Below, piece by piece: positions 1-14,200 of a stretch of 64,000 nucleotides of DNA. Each line of letters starts with the position of its first letter. The stretch's first letter is position 1. Under the pieces are notes generated by a model. That model was not told where the DNA came from and ran no database searches. It was given only the letters and a program-made list of their open reading frames with translations. Source of the stretch: Populus alba (lineage: Eukaryota > Streptophyta > Magnoliopsida > Malpighiales > Salicaceae). Made by a program: the position numbers and the translations under genes. The stretch is taken from the NCBI RefSeq assembly GCF_005239225.2, contig NC_133297.1:13318147-13382146 (forward strand), in the 5' to 3' direction.

Positions 1-1067
1 AATCCAAGGCAACTGTGATAGATCATGAGACTGGCTGATGTTCTAATTAAAATAAATCTTTGTCAGTCTATACTGTAGTTGCCTTTCCTAAATCATTAAA
101 TTACCATCTTTCTATCAACCATACAGATTAAACAAAAATTAATCTAGAATCAAAAAACAAAGGTGGAAATAATCTAATATACCTGGAAAATGAGAAAAAA
201 TGTTCTTGTTGATGCAGATAAATTGATAAAAAGGGAAATACCAACACCTTTTAGGATGTGAATGTAAAAATGCAAGAGGGTGACCACAGGCAGTGAGAAA
301 AGATGATTATGACAGTAGAAATAGCTGGAGAGGGGAGCACAATATTAATTCCCGCTTCTGTTACCCAAACCCATGATCAAGTTTTCAAATTTGATTTTTC
401 TAATCTGGTAGACTTCCGACAAGAGAAATTACCCTAGTATAGTATCATGGGGGTGTGACGAGTTAACCAAAGGATCTACTTCTAACTCCTTGTACACTTT
501 TGCTATTTCAAGTCTATAACTATATTTAAAGCCTGGAATGTCTGTTGGAAAGAAGTAGAAACAGATAATCACGTAAGAAGCTCCTCTTTTTTATTGTTTC
601 CGAGCAAAATTTTGGCTTTCTCTCACACTTTCGAAGACAAATAGCTTAACAACATTATTGTTTCAATCATGATTATACTTAGCAGTATAATTAAGAGTTA
701 CAGAATCAAGGTAATTGCAATTCTGAATTCAACAAGCATGCATAAGAAAACTCAGTTCCAACAAGTCAGCAGTTTTCCTTTTGAGAAACTACGTAAACAG
801 ACCGCGAAGTGTCAATCAAATTATGAAACTGGATCAAACTAGATAAAAATCTATTAGCTGATCCGAGAGTTTCTTCGATATAAGCATCATCAAATCTTTG
901 CATGGGAAAGTTTCCAGGTCCCCTGGTATCAAACAATTATTTTAATTTTGCTCTCAGGAAAATAAGAGCAACGAAACTCGTTTCTCTCCGGGGCTTAAAA
1001 TCGAATAAAATAAGACCAAATACACGAAGAGATCAAGAAGAATTCATAAAGTGTGAAAGAGAGTGAC
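1..1067 (-). other. NADK2 intron 1 (partial)
   Basis: No open frame resembling the next NADK2 segment is visible on the minus strand, and the stretch is AT-rich. It follows a good donor site, so it is read as the first intron of NADK2, cut by the window edge. Confidence 0.6.
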
Positions 1068-1295
1068 CTTAGAGTCCAAACCCAAGTTCACAGAGAAAGA
1101 CTTGGATAACTCCGCGCTGACGACAAACTTAAGCTTTCTCTTTAACCTCTCCTTTCTCTGCAACTCAAACCCAAAACCCACCAGTTTGGTGTCTCTGTTA
1201 TTGAGCTTGAAGGAGCACGAGCACGACGATAATATTCCGGTGACCGGAGATAGCCTATTCATGATGACAGGCACATGGAAGAGACATAGCACCAT
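1068..1295 (-). CDS. NADK2: Chloroplast NAD kinase NADK2, first coding exon only (partial)
   Basis: NADK2 phosphorylates NAD to NADP in the chloroplast stroma and supplies the electron acceptor of photosynthesis. Only the N-terminal exon is here: 76 codons from the ATG at 1295 to a clean donor (AAG then GTCACT) after 1068, in phase 0. The peptide begins MVLCLFHVPVIMNRLSP and ends SVNLGLDSK, matching the plant NADK2 N-terminus as I recall it (Arabidopsis has HVPIMSRLSP and LGLDSQ at the same places). It is basic and rich in Ser, as expected of a transit peptide. A second Met at residue 12 could also serve as start. The catalytic and calmodulin-binding parts must lie beyond the left edge; 1-1067 shows no coding potential and is read as intron 1. 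The family call rests on this short exon alone. Confidence 0.82.
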
Positions 1296-3900
1296 GTGCG
1301 TGAATTTTTGGTTGTTTTTATTTTTTCAATGGGTCTGTCATCTGTGTATAAAGTGTGATCTTTGATAGTTGAACATTATTTATTTGAGGATAATAATAAT
1401 AATTGAGAAATGAGAAAAGATCGTGTTCGTGTTGTGGATATAAAATGGCCGCTCAGAATTTTGACAATTATTAAGATTTTGAAGTGATATTATTGGTGGG
1501 GTTTTGGAGTTTGTGGTGATGGAATTTTTGCCTTCTTTATTTTCTCTTTTAGAGTTCTTGTCTTGTTACGTACGGATGCTAGTTTTGTCTATGTATTATA
1601 GCTGAGCTTAATTCCTGAGATTTTTATTTTTCAAAATAATGCTTTCTCAAAATTTAAATATAAAAAAATAGTAGATCTATAATATATGTTAGTTGGGTTC
1701 AATAAATGAAATATTATTTAAGAGAATAATTCTAAAAGAAAATATCTAAAGGAAATATCTTAACCATTGAAAATATCTTAAGATGGGATGGAATAGAAAG
1801 AATTTTTATGTCGGTTATGAAGGAGTTTGTTTGTATTTATATCTTGAAGCATTTTTTTTTAATTTAATAATTTTTTTTGTTTTAAATTCATTTTTTTATA
1901 TATTTTTATATCATTTTAATATACTATATTAAAAAAATTAAAATAAAAAAAATATTTTAATATATTTATAAATAAAAAATACTTAAAAAACAATCATTAT
2001 CACAATATAAGAATATATCTATCTAGTTAGTTTCATGTAAAAATTTATATAAAAAATAAATTTGACTCTATCTTATCTATCAATTATCCTAATCAATTTG
2101 ATTACTAATATGATAATAATTAAATATTTATATAATCATTAATTTCAGGACTCGTAAAATTAATTAAAAAATACACAAATTATTTCAAATGCTCATATTA
2201 ATCTTAAAAAAATAAAAAAATATCCTAATCGAGTCTCCCATCTATTCAGATTTTTATCTATCAATCTTAGATTGTGATTGGACTCCATTTATCTCTCTCT
2301 ATATGGGATGAATTTTCCTTAAAAGGATAATGCTCTATTTGATGCCCAATTGGACACGTCGTTTAAGGAAAGGAAATTATTGCACAAAAATACTCTACCC
2401 TGCCGACTTTACCCTTGTGAACTCAAAAGGAGACCTGATACTAGTGTGGAATTTCTAGGCATGTAATATCTGAAATCATATTTGTAGACATTTATAGGTA
2501 GACCTTTCCTTCGAGGACAATCAATTTGGAACGAGGAATTATTTAGTGCAAGGAAACTAAATTTTAATCTTGTTCAAGCTACGTCGTTTTTTAAAAAAAA
2601 AGTATGGAAAATATTTATTTTAGCAGGAATATTGCATGATCAACACCTGGGTTAATTTATAAAATTGTAAGAGCGGGCATCTTGATTTTTGTATGTATAT
2701 TGATTACGACACGTTCCAAGAAACGTGACCGTTTATTTGAATTGAAACTTAATGGAGATCCGATGTGGGTATCATCCCTATTTAAAAACGAAAAACCTGG
2801 TTGTCGTTTAATTGATTTAGTCCTCTTTCATATTTTTCAAAAACCAATTGTCCCGTTTGGATAATTAACCTGATTTAAGTTTAGTTTTTTTTTATTTTAT
2901 TTAAAAATTAATTTTTATTTTTATTATTTAACATTAACTTATTAGGCTTGAGATGAGTGACTTGTTCTACTTTTTTTTTTTTTTTTGAGGTTATCCTATA
3001 TCCTAACCTAAATAGCAAATTATTAAAGTTAAGATAAGTTGACTTGAGTTTTTTTTTATTATTATTATTATCTAGTTTTTTTTATTTTTCATGGGATTTT
3101 TTAAAATTTTTTAGAGTAACACAAGTTGGATCAATTTTATTTTACTTTTATCTTTTCGAGATCTACTTCTTCTAGATGGAATTTTTTTAAGAAGATTAAA
3201 TTATTTTATTTTATTATTCAACATTAAACTGGTCTGATATTGCCTCAATTTTTTTTGCACTCTTTGTTATTTCTTATTATTTTTAAAAGAATTTTTTTAT
3301 GATTAAATTAATTTATCTTACCCTTCATCATTGAATTTGTTTTATATTTAACTTTCTAGTTAAGTCTAAGCTTGGAATTCAATGGTTTGTGGCTTTAAGA
3401 AATTAACCGAGATTTAGAAGGTTCACTCGAATTTACTTTTTTTTTATTTTTATTAGCTTATTTTTTCTAATTTCATACTCGGATATCTTATCTTTTTTAT
3501 TTTATGGGATTTTTCATTCTCATCTTTTGTGGGATTTTCCATTCGTTTTGGAAAAAAAAAACATTTTACCTAAGTTCTTTTTTTGAGGCTTTGTTCAATA
3601 TAGTTTTTTATTAGAATTTTTTGCTTTTGAATTAAAAAAAAAACATCAAATATTTTTGGTGCTTTGTTTCAATTGCTTTTGAAACCAGGCCGGCCTCAGC
3701 CTTAAGACCTTGGGGTCACAAGTCAACCATTTGAGTTGAGCATTTTGAGCATTAAATGATATATTTTGATTTTTTTAATTTTATATTTTTTTGTTCAAAT
3801 ATGATACCTACTCACTTGATTTTTATTTTTTATTTTGATTTTTTTTTATGAATTTGTTGCCTTAGGAATTTTTTATTTTACCATTGAACTTGATGATATT
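1296..3900. other. Intergenic: NADK2 5' region and degenerate T-rich repeats
   Basis: The first hundred or so bases are presumably the NADK2 5' UTR and promoter on the minus strand. From about 1850 the sequence becomes very AT-rich and holds one copy of the short AT-rich element. From about 2870 to 3880 it is a T-rich, degenerate stretch with scattered phrases such as gttgacttgag and cattgaacttg, resembling the T-rich blocks near 28000-28900 and 54800-55700. No gene is supported. Confidence 0.5.
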
Positions 3901-4205
3901 TAAGATTTTGACAGATAGCAAGAAAGGGAAAGAACTGAAGGAAAGGGGCAACGAGAACAGAAAGACTAAAACTTACGCCTCAAAGCAAGGGATTTTGCAC
4001 AAGCAATCTGCATCTCTCATTTGAGATGAGATCACACTTCAAGCCACGACTCTTCAAACAACACAATTTAATTACAAAAATGGTATCGATCAGCTGGTCA
4101 GAATTGATGACGCCTGCTGGGAAGAAAAAGAAAAGCACTAACGTTATACAATCACTTCTTTGGTGTAAATATCCTAATTGAACTATCATTAAGTCAGCTC
4201 GACGG

Positions 4206-7200
4206 TTAGAATCTTGGAGGGGCAGATGATTGAAGGTTTAACTTTTGGGGAAGACCAGATGCATGCTTAAGAGACTTGTGTCTTTCCCCGCTAGATTGAG
4301 GATGCAACTTCTCTGAACGGGGATGAGTTCCATCCAACTCTTGTTCCGGCTTCCTCTTTACCTTCTTCTTTGGCAAAGCACCATCCACTCCCATCTTTGC
4401 CCCATCCATGGAATTGCTTGAACTTCCTTTTGGCTTCTCTTGTTTTAGCTTGTCCACTACAAGACCGTTTGCTGAAGGACTTGGAAACTGAGCAGCTGCT
4501 GCTATGGAATTGGGAACCGGCTTACGAGCTAAGGCCAAAACAGGACCAACCATATCAGTGGCCAACCTTTCTTGCACATGTGGCTGAGCAACTGAACCAG
4601 ACTCAATTCTAACACCCTCCTCTTGTTTAGGAGTCAACATCTTTTTACTCTTTATTTTATCTTGATCCTAAAAATAACAAATAAAAGGGGGCGGGGGGGT
4701 CACCATCAGCATCCCCAGAAAAAAAAGCAGAAGATGCACGGGATTTCAGCGTATTTCAGAGAAAGGGCCAACAGAACTGGAGGTACCAAAAGACAATGAA
4801 AAAAAAACTCCTTCCAATAATAAGAAGCAAAGGTCCTTGAAATGATAAAACAGTACGCATCACCAATTCCACTATCTAAAATCTACAAACCACGGTAGAT
4901 GGTAGATGTAACGTTCCACTGATACAGAAACCTTCACTCCACTATACTTAATGACAAAAAAAACCCCGGTGTGAGTCTACATATAGCAAATTTTAGTCAA
5001 TTTAGATGGCTTTTTGGAACCCTGAAATGCCAATCACTTCATAAATCACAGCTCACCATAGCATAGTCTATTGACATGATTAGAATTGTGAATTAAGTCT
5101 TATCAATCAAGACATCGTTACAGTTCTATGAATAAAAAAAAAAGAAGCATCTAGGAAAGGGTAACTTTCATGTTTCAAATATGAGATGAGGGTCAGGGAT
5201 TGGGGGGGTGGCTAGATATGAGGGCCTTGCATACCTTATTTCTGATGTACATAACCCTCCGTCTCTCTTTCGCCCTACATATTGCACGCTTGATCCCATG
5301 GTTGTCCATAAGACCACTTGGCCACAACTGAGCAAGCTGAATCACAGATGGGAATAGACTGTGAAAAGCATATCAGAGAAAAACAAAGTAGATTTTAATT
5401 AGTGTTCACATACAAAAATATCAGCACAAGACACACGTTGCCAGAGTGACAAAGAAGTTCAAGAACTAGGTGATATCAGAGCTTTAAGGGGCATATGACT
5501 TGAAGAAAATGAATACAGACTGGTCCAACCATTTAGTTTAAAAAGAAAAAAGAACCATGAAAGCTAGTATCAACAACCTGTTAGCAAAACTTTAGAAATG
5601 AGTGAGGAAGCAATTTCCCATTTCATTTAAAAATACATTTGGCAAATGAAAGCATAAAGAAACATGTACAAGGAAAAGAAAGCACAACCTCCACATATAA
5701 CTTTCTGACTTGTGGACCTGAATCTTCATCCAATCCCTAGAATCATCAAAAGTCAGAGCAAAACATGAGAAAGATTGAGAAAAAGATTTCCACAATCAAA
5801 AAATAAATAAATCAAGGCATGGCATTCCGAGCAGGTATATACCTCAACAAAAAGGTCATAGAGATCACAAATTTTATCCTCCAACACAGCATCCATGCTA
5901 AATTTCTTTTTCAGGCCCCCTCTTTCATCAGATACCATTTCTTGAAAATCATCAGACGCTCCAGCTTGTTGAACTAATGCCTGAGAAATCATTGGATCAA
6001 TTATACTGTATTTAAAAAGCAATAAGAGTATTCGCATGCAATAGTCAATGAACTTTCATACTTCCATCAATACGACGCCGTCAAGACAATATAAACTAAT
6101 AATCGAATAAATCAAGATTTTCAGATGCCAAAGCACTACTATGGAATTGATGTATGATAAGAGAACCACTGATCAGCATTTAATATGGTCCATACCCAAA
6201 AAAGATAAAGAATGATGATTCATGCATCAAACAACAAAGATGGGTATGGAAATATGAAATAAAATGAAATAAAAACATAGATCCAAATGCCAAGAATAGA
6301 AAAAATGACCCTAAATCATATTTGAAAAGTATTTAGTGCACTTGTGTCATCAGAATAAAGGCTTTGTAAAGTAGCCTATTCCAAATGGAAGTGTTGTATA
6401 TATGCAGGGGGGGGGGAGTGGGGAGAGGCCAAGATCGTAAGAAAACTACTTATTCAACTCAGTCCAGTTTCATCTACCATGGACTTCTAGGTAATAATAA
6501 TCTCCAGCAAAAAGAGCATTGTACCTAAATGCCCTACGTAACACTTCTGAATGCCAGTCTGAGTGTGTGAGAGATAGAGATAGAGATACAGAGATCTATC
6601 AACATACATTAGACTCCACAGAGGGGATGCGTGTCATAATCATCTCAGCGACCTCCTTCTTTATCTGTTGAAACCTGTCATCTTTCTCCTGCTTTGCTGA
6701 CAAACCTGTGTTAATCATTATTTTCAAGTTTCTCTGCAGCAAAAAAACACCAACTGCATCATGTTGTGCTCAACAAATTACTACCATGTTATCTGGAAAC
6801 ATTGTTTTAGGCCAAGGTGCATAAAGACAGCAACAATAACACAGACTTCATTCTCATTCACACTAACAATTACTACCATGTTATCATTTAGTCTATCATA
6901 TTGCTATCACGGTAACATAGATAGCTTGATTGGCCATAGAAACTCTTCCAACAGCCAACAGATTAGGTGATGCAACTCAAGAACCAAAACAATCAACTAG
7001 TTAAGCCTGTGTTTTAGTGGTCTTGCATATCAAGGCATCTTGTTCTTGATTGTGTGATTTGATCATTCCATCTGTAAATAAACTTTCTTTCATCTAAAAA
7101 ACAGAAAACTGTTCATTATATTCAGTAGTATTAAAATGAAATGTAGTGGTGACTTAAAAACTGATTTCCCAGATTCAGTTCTTCAGTATTTTCAAAACAA

Positions 7201-10200
7201 AAGAAGAGTGAGAGGATTTAAAGCACCAACAGCCGACTTAATCCTATATCCAAAAGGAGCAGCAACCACAACCATCTCCGTCAACTAGTTGGAGATATCA
7301 CAGATGAGAATTGTGGTTGCAATCAGGAGAGGGAGGGAGGAGAAGAGGGAGAGCAATGCAGCCGTAATTAAGAATGAAGTCTTCAGTTTCTACAAGAAGA
7401 TACCTTCAGTGTTCTAAGCTGAATTAAGTGACCAAGAATACTCATGAGACGATTGAGTAACTCTTTTGACAATTTTCCCTGGCTTGCCTGTTGCAACCAT
7501 TGGAAAGAAAACATTTTATATTTCTTTCCAGCCTTCATGTACAACTATCAAAAACAATTAAAAAAAGAGAGAGATGAATAGGTTTAAAAATGTCAAGAAT
7601 TCTAGTACCGCTAGTCTGGCAACTTTGGCAAGCTTCAGCTTTATTTCTGTAGGTAATCTTCTTTTAATTGCCTGGGCTGAGGCATCAGTCTCTTGATTTT
7701 CCACACCAGGCGGTCTTGCTGTAATTTTTACACAGAAAAAGGTTTCAATCTGCAAGGAACTTCCCCATATTGTAATCATTGGGAATGGATACTTGACAAG
7801 TATTTCAAGCTTACATTCTGCAACCATCTTCTCTAACTCCCTGATAGCCTTTTCTAGCATTGAACTTTTAGGCCTGACACTAGAACCATCCTTTCTGTGG
7901 ACATGTGAAGTTCTCTGAATGGTGTTACATTCAAAATCAAATCAATAACATTGAAATATTATCAAACCACCACATAAAATGCTGTAGTTTCTGTGATGAG
8001 CAAGAAATGCAGTACATGACAAAAGCCTTTAACTACAATCTCCCAGGAATAAGAAACCATGTCAGCATACAGTGAATCTGAATGGTTCTGAAATAATTTG
8101 CACATGCATGAGAGCATGTGATAGAGACTGTTTTGCAACACCATCTTCTACTTAAGAAAGACGATTCAAAGTTGCATCTGTCTGTAAATGTCTGATGCTG
8201 TGAAGTGGATTCAAAGATAGAACATCAGGATCCTCATTTCCAGATTTGGCAGAGTTGTAATGTATGGAAATCCATACCCGTCTTTAAAATAGTGCTAAAT
8301 GCTAATGTCAATATCACTTTCTTTGGCAAAAATATCTCGATGCAAAAGAAATTATAAGAGAAAAAAATATGCAAACTCACTGCTGCTTGTGCGTAAATCT
8401 TGCTGTCAGAAATATTAAGATTGAGATCAGGAAGTTCACGGACCCCATTCTTTTCTTTTAATCTAACTGATGGTTCAAGATCATCACCATGGTTTAAAGT
8501 TTTTGCTGATTGTGACTTGGGTTGCACATAAGCACTTTTTTCATGATACTTCTGATTTGAAGATTCAGAGAATCCACTTGCATCTTTAGGTTTGCTAGTG
8601 AGGTTCTTTGGCAGGACGCACCCAGTCTTTGGCTTTTCATTATCCGTTGTTTCTTCCAGAGATGCATAAGCATCTCCGTTCAAAACTTTCACGGATAAAG
8701 ATGGATCCAACTTCATTTTCGTTTCAGCAGGTTTCTTTTTGGAAGAAATTCCAGGTGAATTTGATTGATTCTGGAACTTCACACTCTCATACTGCTCACT
8801 TATCATAGTCAAATTCTGAGAAAGGTTCAAAGAGTTCTTTCCAGGAGGCGGTGCCATCTTCTCCACAGCTGATTTTCCCAGCTTCACAAGTTTATTTGAC
8901 ATATGACCATCATCAGAATCATTAGGTGCCTTTAATAAATCTTTTCTTCTCCTTTTCTTTGGTTTCTCGTTAGGCACAACAGGAGGTTCATTTCTTGCAA
9001 AAAGGAAATAAAAGAACTGAGAAAGGAGAAAAGCAAGGCATTCTTGGTATATAAATAAGGAAATACATAAACATGAGTTCCCCCTTGATATAAATTACAG
9101 AGAAAGCATTTTACACCAAGTCCACAAGATGAAGTTTCAAAGGAGCCGGCATTGCCAAGGTATTGGTTAGCTTAAGTTCCATATGGTAACACATGGTTAA
9201 TGATCATTTTGAAGTTGACAGCTGTCAGTGACAGGATTAACTGTATAATTCTTACTTCTATCATCAAGGTCGCTCAACATGTGAACATCTTGAAAGGCTG
9301 AAAATCTTTTGAATGTGGAAGTTTTATGCACCAGCAATGCTTATTTAAACTGTACAATTCCACTGTAATCACTACAATACACCTAATTCGGATATGGAGC
9401 ATCTTGAATGAAGCACAATCTAAAGTCAGTTTGACAGCAGACCAGACTTTGTGCAAAGAACATCTAAAACATTCCTGACATATTGAAGCTGAAGAATCTT
9501 CTATTCTCTTCATGGAGTCAGTAATCTTGCCTGTAAGATGGTGCGAGAATTCTTCATCACACAAGTTACAAGCATAAAAAGGATTTTTCCAGATCAAACT
9601 CCAATTCAATTATGCTCCAGACCAGTCCACCTATATATCCTTTGGTGCTATATAATACCTACTAACCAGTCAGGTCAACACCGAGTAATTGAAAGGCGAG
9701 AAAGGGAGCTCCTTCTAAAAAATGCAACTATTCTGTCTATATTCTACAAGTGTTGCAAGGAGTCTCCGGTCCGATTGTTCGACTTAATGCTATCTACTGC
9801 AATAATTCAGTTGAAAAGGATCCACTTGCAATAAGATTTTTCTCAACCCTTAAAGAACAGTTTGGTGGTTTTGTGGGAAAGCAAAGACTAACCAACAGAA
9901 AATAAGCAGACAGAGCTGCTGTTCAATAAAGCAATTTGTGGTCATTGTAGTACAAGTTATGAAAAGGTTAAGAGGTAACTCACATGCGTTCCAGCTCCCC
10001 CCTGTTAACAAAGAAGCCATCATGTTTTATTGCTGAATTATCAACTTCAAAGTATTCATCCTGCAGAAGGAATATTTTAACAAACGATGTAAACCTCTTC
10101 ATGCTTAAAAAAGCCCTTTGCACAATGATAGTACTAGAAGTCACAGCCTCACGGAAATCGAAAAAGGGTTGGTGAACGTCAACTACAGTTAAAGATACCA

Positions 10201-10932
10201 ACCAGCTCAGCATCGTCAATAAAAGAATCTTCTGTATCATACTGATCATCATCAGGAGCATCCATTAGATCCTCGTCGTCGCTACTATCCTTACCCTGTA
10301 AAGGATTCAAGTCATGTTAACAAATGAAATGCCAATTGCACACAATTAGACTTTGCACCTTGAACTACAAGCAAAAAGGCAATAACATGTATGGACCAAA
10401 GTATAGCATACTGTGTAAAGACGCTCAATCTTCTCGATTACAGCACTGAAACGATTTGGAGGGGTGTCATCCTTCACTTCATTCTCGGTCACTTGTGGCT
10501 AGACAAAAATTAGCAACATCAGTAAATAACTAATTCCAGCGACCAGTCACCGGTTAACTATAATATATCCAAATACATTGCAACTTTAACTAGTAATTAC
10601 GACGAATAAACACACATATGCAGTGACATGTGCACGTATAATTTTATGCGATTAAGTAGTAGAGATGGGAGGGGGCTTACTGGGGCAATTCGAGACTCGA
10701 GGTTAGGGTGGGCGTTAACGGGAGGAGGGTCTGGTGCGGCGGGTGCGGATCTACTATTGACCTTATTGGCGTCTTTCATAAGCTTTTTCCACGACACAAA
10801 TGTCGTCTCTCCGGGTCGGAGCTCCACGGTGAATATTTGCCTGTCTCCTAATTTTACATAAGACGGCGTTACCCTTGACGAGGACGATTCTCCCCCGCCT
10901 TCACCACCGCCACGACGGCTCCCTTCATCCAT
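4206..10932 (-). CDS. UBN1: Ubinuclein (UBN1/UBN2-like) subunit of the HIRA histone chaperone complex
   Basis: Thirteen exons, transcribed leftward: 10681-10932, 10412-10498, 10203-10295, 9984-10060, 8381-8993, 7815-7914, 7609-7718, 7404-7487, 6608-6733, 5843-5980, 5689-5736, 5235-5336, 4206-4667. They join in frame to 763 residues, close to plant ubinucleins. The start is the ATG before DEGSRRGGGEGGG. Residues about 100-171 are the conserved HUN/HRD domain that binds HIRA and H3.3-H4 (acidic DSSDDEDLMDAPDDD, then DEYFEVDNSAIKHDGFFVNR). A basic nuclear signal PKKRRRK follows near 181-187. Residues about 390-600 are the ubinuclein middle domain, with PSGLMDNHGIKRAI near its end; the C-terminus is low-complexity and basic (PKKKVKRK). 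In the family this protein works with HIRA to deposit H3.3 independently of replication. Arabidopsis has two paralogues; UBN1 versus UBN2 cannot be decided here. Confidence 0.93.
6734..7403 (-). other. Ubinuclein intron 8
   Basis: AT-rich intron of 670 bases between two short exons of the middle domain. No inserted gene or element was recognised. Confidence 0.65.
8994..9983 (-). other. Ubinuclein intron 4
   Basis: This 990-base intron separates the exon ending the HUN domain from the large low-complexity exon. Overlapping open frames of up to 111 codons occur on both strands but have no recognisable domain. No transposon was recognised. Confidence 0.7.
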
Positions 10933-11200
10933 CGAGACAGTGCAAGGTCTGGTCAGAATCCTAGGGTATGGGATTTGAGTGAGGATTGGATAATTCAAGT
11001 CTCGAGAGACATGGAAGAGGGAGAGGATTGAGGAAAGAAACCCTAGGAGAGATTTTTTTTTTTTTTTGAGAGAGAGGGGGGGGAGAGGAATAGTTGGGCG
11101 GGATGATGCGAAAACGGTTCTGGGGGGTTTAACTGAAGAGTGAAATATTTTCTGTTTTGGCAATTTTCTTGCGTTTTTCTTTCCCGAGCAAATTCGAGGG
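10933..11200 (-). promoter_or_regulatory. Ubinuclein 5' UTR / promoter-proximal region
   Basis: Immediately upstream of the start codon the coding strand is rich in CT runs and contains a long A run (complement of the t-run near 11050), typical of a plant 5' leader. The open frame extends upstream without a stop to 11163. The ATG at 10932 is preferred because the conserved protein begins shortly after it and the upstream peptide is low-complexity. Confidence 0.45.
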
Positions 11201-14200
11201 AGGGAAAGGGCGGGTCATAACCCGTTTTGATAAGTTTTGCCCGACCGGGTTATGGTATGGGGTCGGCTATTGGGCTTCAACTGATGAAAGTCCAGTGCTA
11301 TTAGTCTTGAAAGCGGGCCTATGATAAACTAAAGTTCGGGACCGTTTTAGAATTACGTTTCAAATAATGTTTCTGAAAATTTAATTTTTTATTTAAAATT
11401 AATTTTTTATATTATTTTAAATCATTTTGATGTGCTAATATTAAAAATAATTTAAAAAATATATATTTTTTGATGCATTTCCAAGCAAAAAACCTTTAGA
11501 AAACAATAACTATAACATTTTCAAACACTCATTTTATATTAAAACCAAAACCAGAAATTTACTCGTGTGTTTATGTAAATTACTCAGTTTTACGGCTGGG
11601 TTTTGAATTGAGTTATGTGATTTTGTTCCAATTTCATCCTAAGATTTCACTTGGTAAGAAGTTAAAATGTGGAGAATTATTAAAGGATAAACTAGTTTTC
11701 ATGTCCATGTTATGCTACGAGATACCAAAAAAATTCTGAAAATAAAAAAATATATGTTGGTTCTAGGAAAAAAAATGGTATTGTTATTAAACCTAAAAAT
11801 ATAATTATTTTAAAATTTATTTTTATCATGGATAAATTTTCATCATACAACAAGACTAATATATATATTTAATAAAATAAATTGATAATTGTTTATATTA
11901 ATAAATGATGACAGATTTGTTAATCTAAACCGGAGACTAGGTCAATAAACTAGGATAAAAATACATATTAAGATATATAATCTCATGTAGCATATAACTT
12001 TTCAAATTGTTTTATCCAGTTATAAAATAATAGTTTTTTTAAAAAATATAAGTGATTTTAAATAATCACAAAACATGTAATTCTTAAGTCTAAAATTAAT
12101 TTTTGTATTGGCGTATCTTTTTATTTATCCTGGTGAATACAAAGTTTTAAACTGAAATCATCATTTGTGTTAAAAATATAAATTTTATGATCATTAGATC
12201 AAGATAAAAAATATCAAAATGTTATGTTCATATTTTATGTGTGGTTTTAAGCTAGAAAATCATAAAATGTATTAAAATCATGTTCAAATCTATTTAAAAA
12301 CTCTAAAAATTCTCCACCATCACCACCATATATACGAAACAAATAAATCAATTATTGTTTCATTGAAGTCATATTATACTTATAGATACTCTTTTTACTT
12401 CCTTTACCACCATATATCTCCACCACCAAAATTCTTTATATACTAATATGAATCTTGTGTTTTTTGAGCAGCAATCATATTTTCACCATTACCAATTTCG
12501 TTGCTCCCATGCTCAATCAGTTCATCACACAATTCTCTCACGACTCTCATACTATGGACCTGTATCTGGTTGTCACTTGTCTTTTAATGACAATCACAAT
12601 TCAAATGGTGTTTATTCATGTAATTCTTCAAATTTGACTTAAAACTCATTGGTTGATTTAGAATAGTTCAAAAATCACTAAAAGAAGATTTATCATAATT
12701 AGATTCAAATTCACCATGATGATGGTGATGCTTATTTTCACCATCAATCATAACCTTATGGTCCTTAGTCAATCTAAAGTTAGGATTGGGATTCCTTTCA
12801 CTTCATCCTTAGTTTATCGATCACCACATAAAAGTATAAAATTAGGTGGGGGTTTATGGACATGGTGATCGAATTGAATAAATGACGTTGCAATTAATGG
12901 TCATCGTCGAATTGATGAGAAACCCAAGGTAATCTAGTAAAGTGAGGTAGTCATGGTGCAATTGTTGGTGATGATTGTTATCATGAATTTAGAGATGATT
13001 GGGGCTAGGGTTATAGGATAACTGGGGGAATGGTGGTGGAGGAGAAGATGTTTATGGGTTGATTTTGCTAAGGAAAGTTGAGATTCTTTTTGTGTTTTGT
13101 TGTGTACAATGTATGATTTTTGATATTGAAGATTCAAATGAGATAGTATGAAATTTGTCATGCACTTTGATTACCTTAAACATTACACATGGGGGTAATT
13201 TTATTAATTTCTATTTTTTTATTTGATCAGGGATGTAAAGTTTAATTTCTCGAACTACATAAGAAGAGTAAAAAATGTGATCAAACTATATGAGTTTTTT
13301 TTTGTAATTGCCTATTTTCATGTCAAATACATCACAATAAAAAAGAAATAATCAAAACTCAAATAAGAATTTATAATATTAATCATGAATTATGTAAAAA
13401 GTTGAGGAGTAAGTGAATTAGCATGATAATTGTTTTTTAATGTTAATAAAACAAAAGGAAACGAACGTAAAAAAGACATGCTCAATGCCTAGCTCGCAAT
13501 AACAAGTCCACGCACTTGGCTTTACTTTTTTATTAAGAGGGGTCATCCAAAATTTTATTTATTGAAAAAAAAAGTGAACGATGCATCATTTGTTGAGGCA
13601 TATTACATCTTATTCCCTTGCCATGTTCCTGGCAGTCTAGTGGTAAAAAACAAGGCATAAACTCTCTTTTAGTTTTTTGGACCAAACAACCTATTTTTCA
13701 ACTAATTTTGGATATGAAAAACAACATACAAAACTCAATAAACTTGTAAATGCCTTTAACGTTGTAAAAAATTGGTAAATGAAAAATCAACTCGAGACCC
13801 TGTAATTTCTTAAGCCTCATTCTATTTTTTCAAACAATTTGAAAGCTAGTGACCATCACTATTCAACTCTCATGGATGAATGGAACATTTGAGCACCAAA
13901 CTTGAACACTTTTGTGGTTGAAATAGCGACAACCAATCATTTTACTAAGGATAATGATGCTCTTTATTGTATTAAAAAATGAAAAGACTTGAATTTTCTT
14001 GGCCAACAATATTAATTTTTTTTACCTTTAGGCTAAAAACATCATTTTATCTTTCCTAAAAATGGTAAAAAGTCACACACGCCCACGATTAAATATGTAA
14101 TAACCATGGCAATGTGAAAAGACTAAACCACCCCTAGCTCATAAACCTATGATGTTTTCCTTAAATGGCAAAAAGTAATTTAACTGTTGTAATGAATAGT

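Noticed and set aside
1063..1365. A 100-codon plus-strand open frame
   Set aside because: It is the antisense shadow of the NADK2 first exon, which matches a known family.
9274..9834. Overlapping 111- and 98-codon open frames on both strands
   Set aside because: They lie wholly within ubinuclein intron 4 and show no domain, splice structure or codon preference.
12448..13161. Short open frames in the ubinuclein-PTAC6 spacer
   Set aside because: Low-complexity His/Thr/Ser-rich peptides from AT-rich DNA, with no recognised similarity.
13620..13660. tRNA-like phrase gcagtctagtggtaaaaa
   Set aside because: No acceptor stem, anticodon arm or T-arm could be folded around it.
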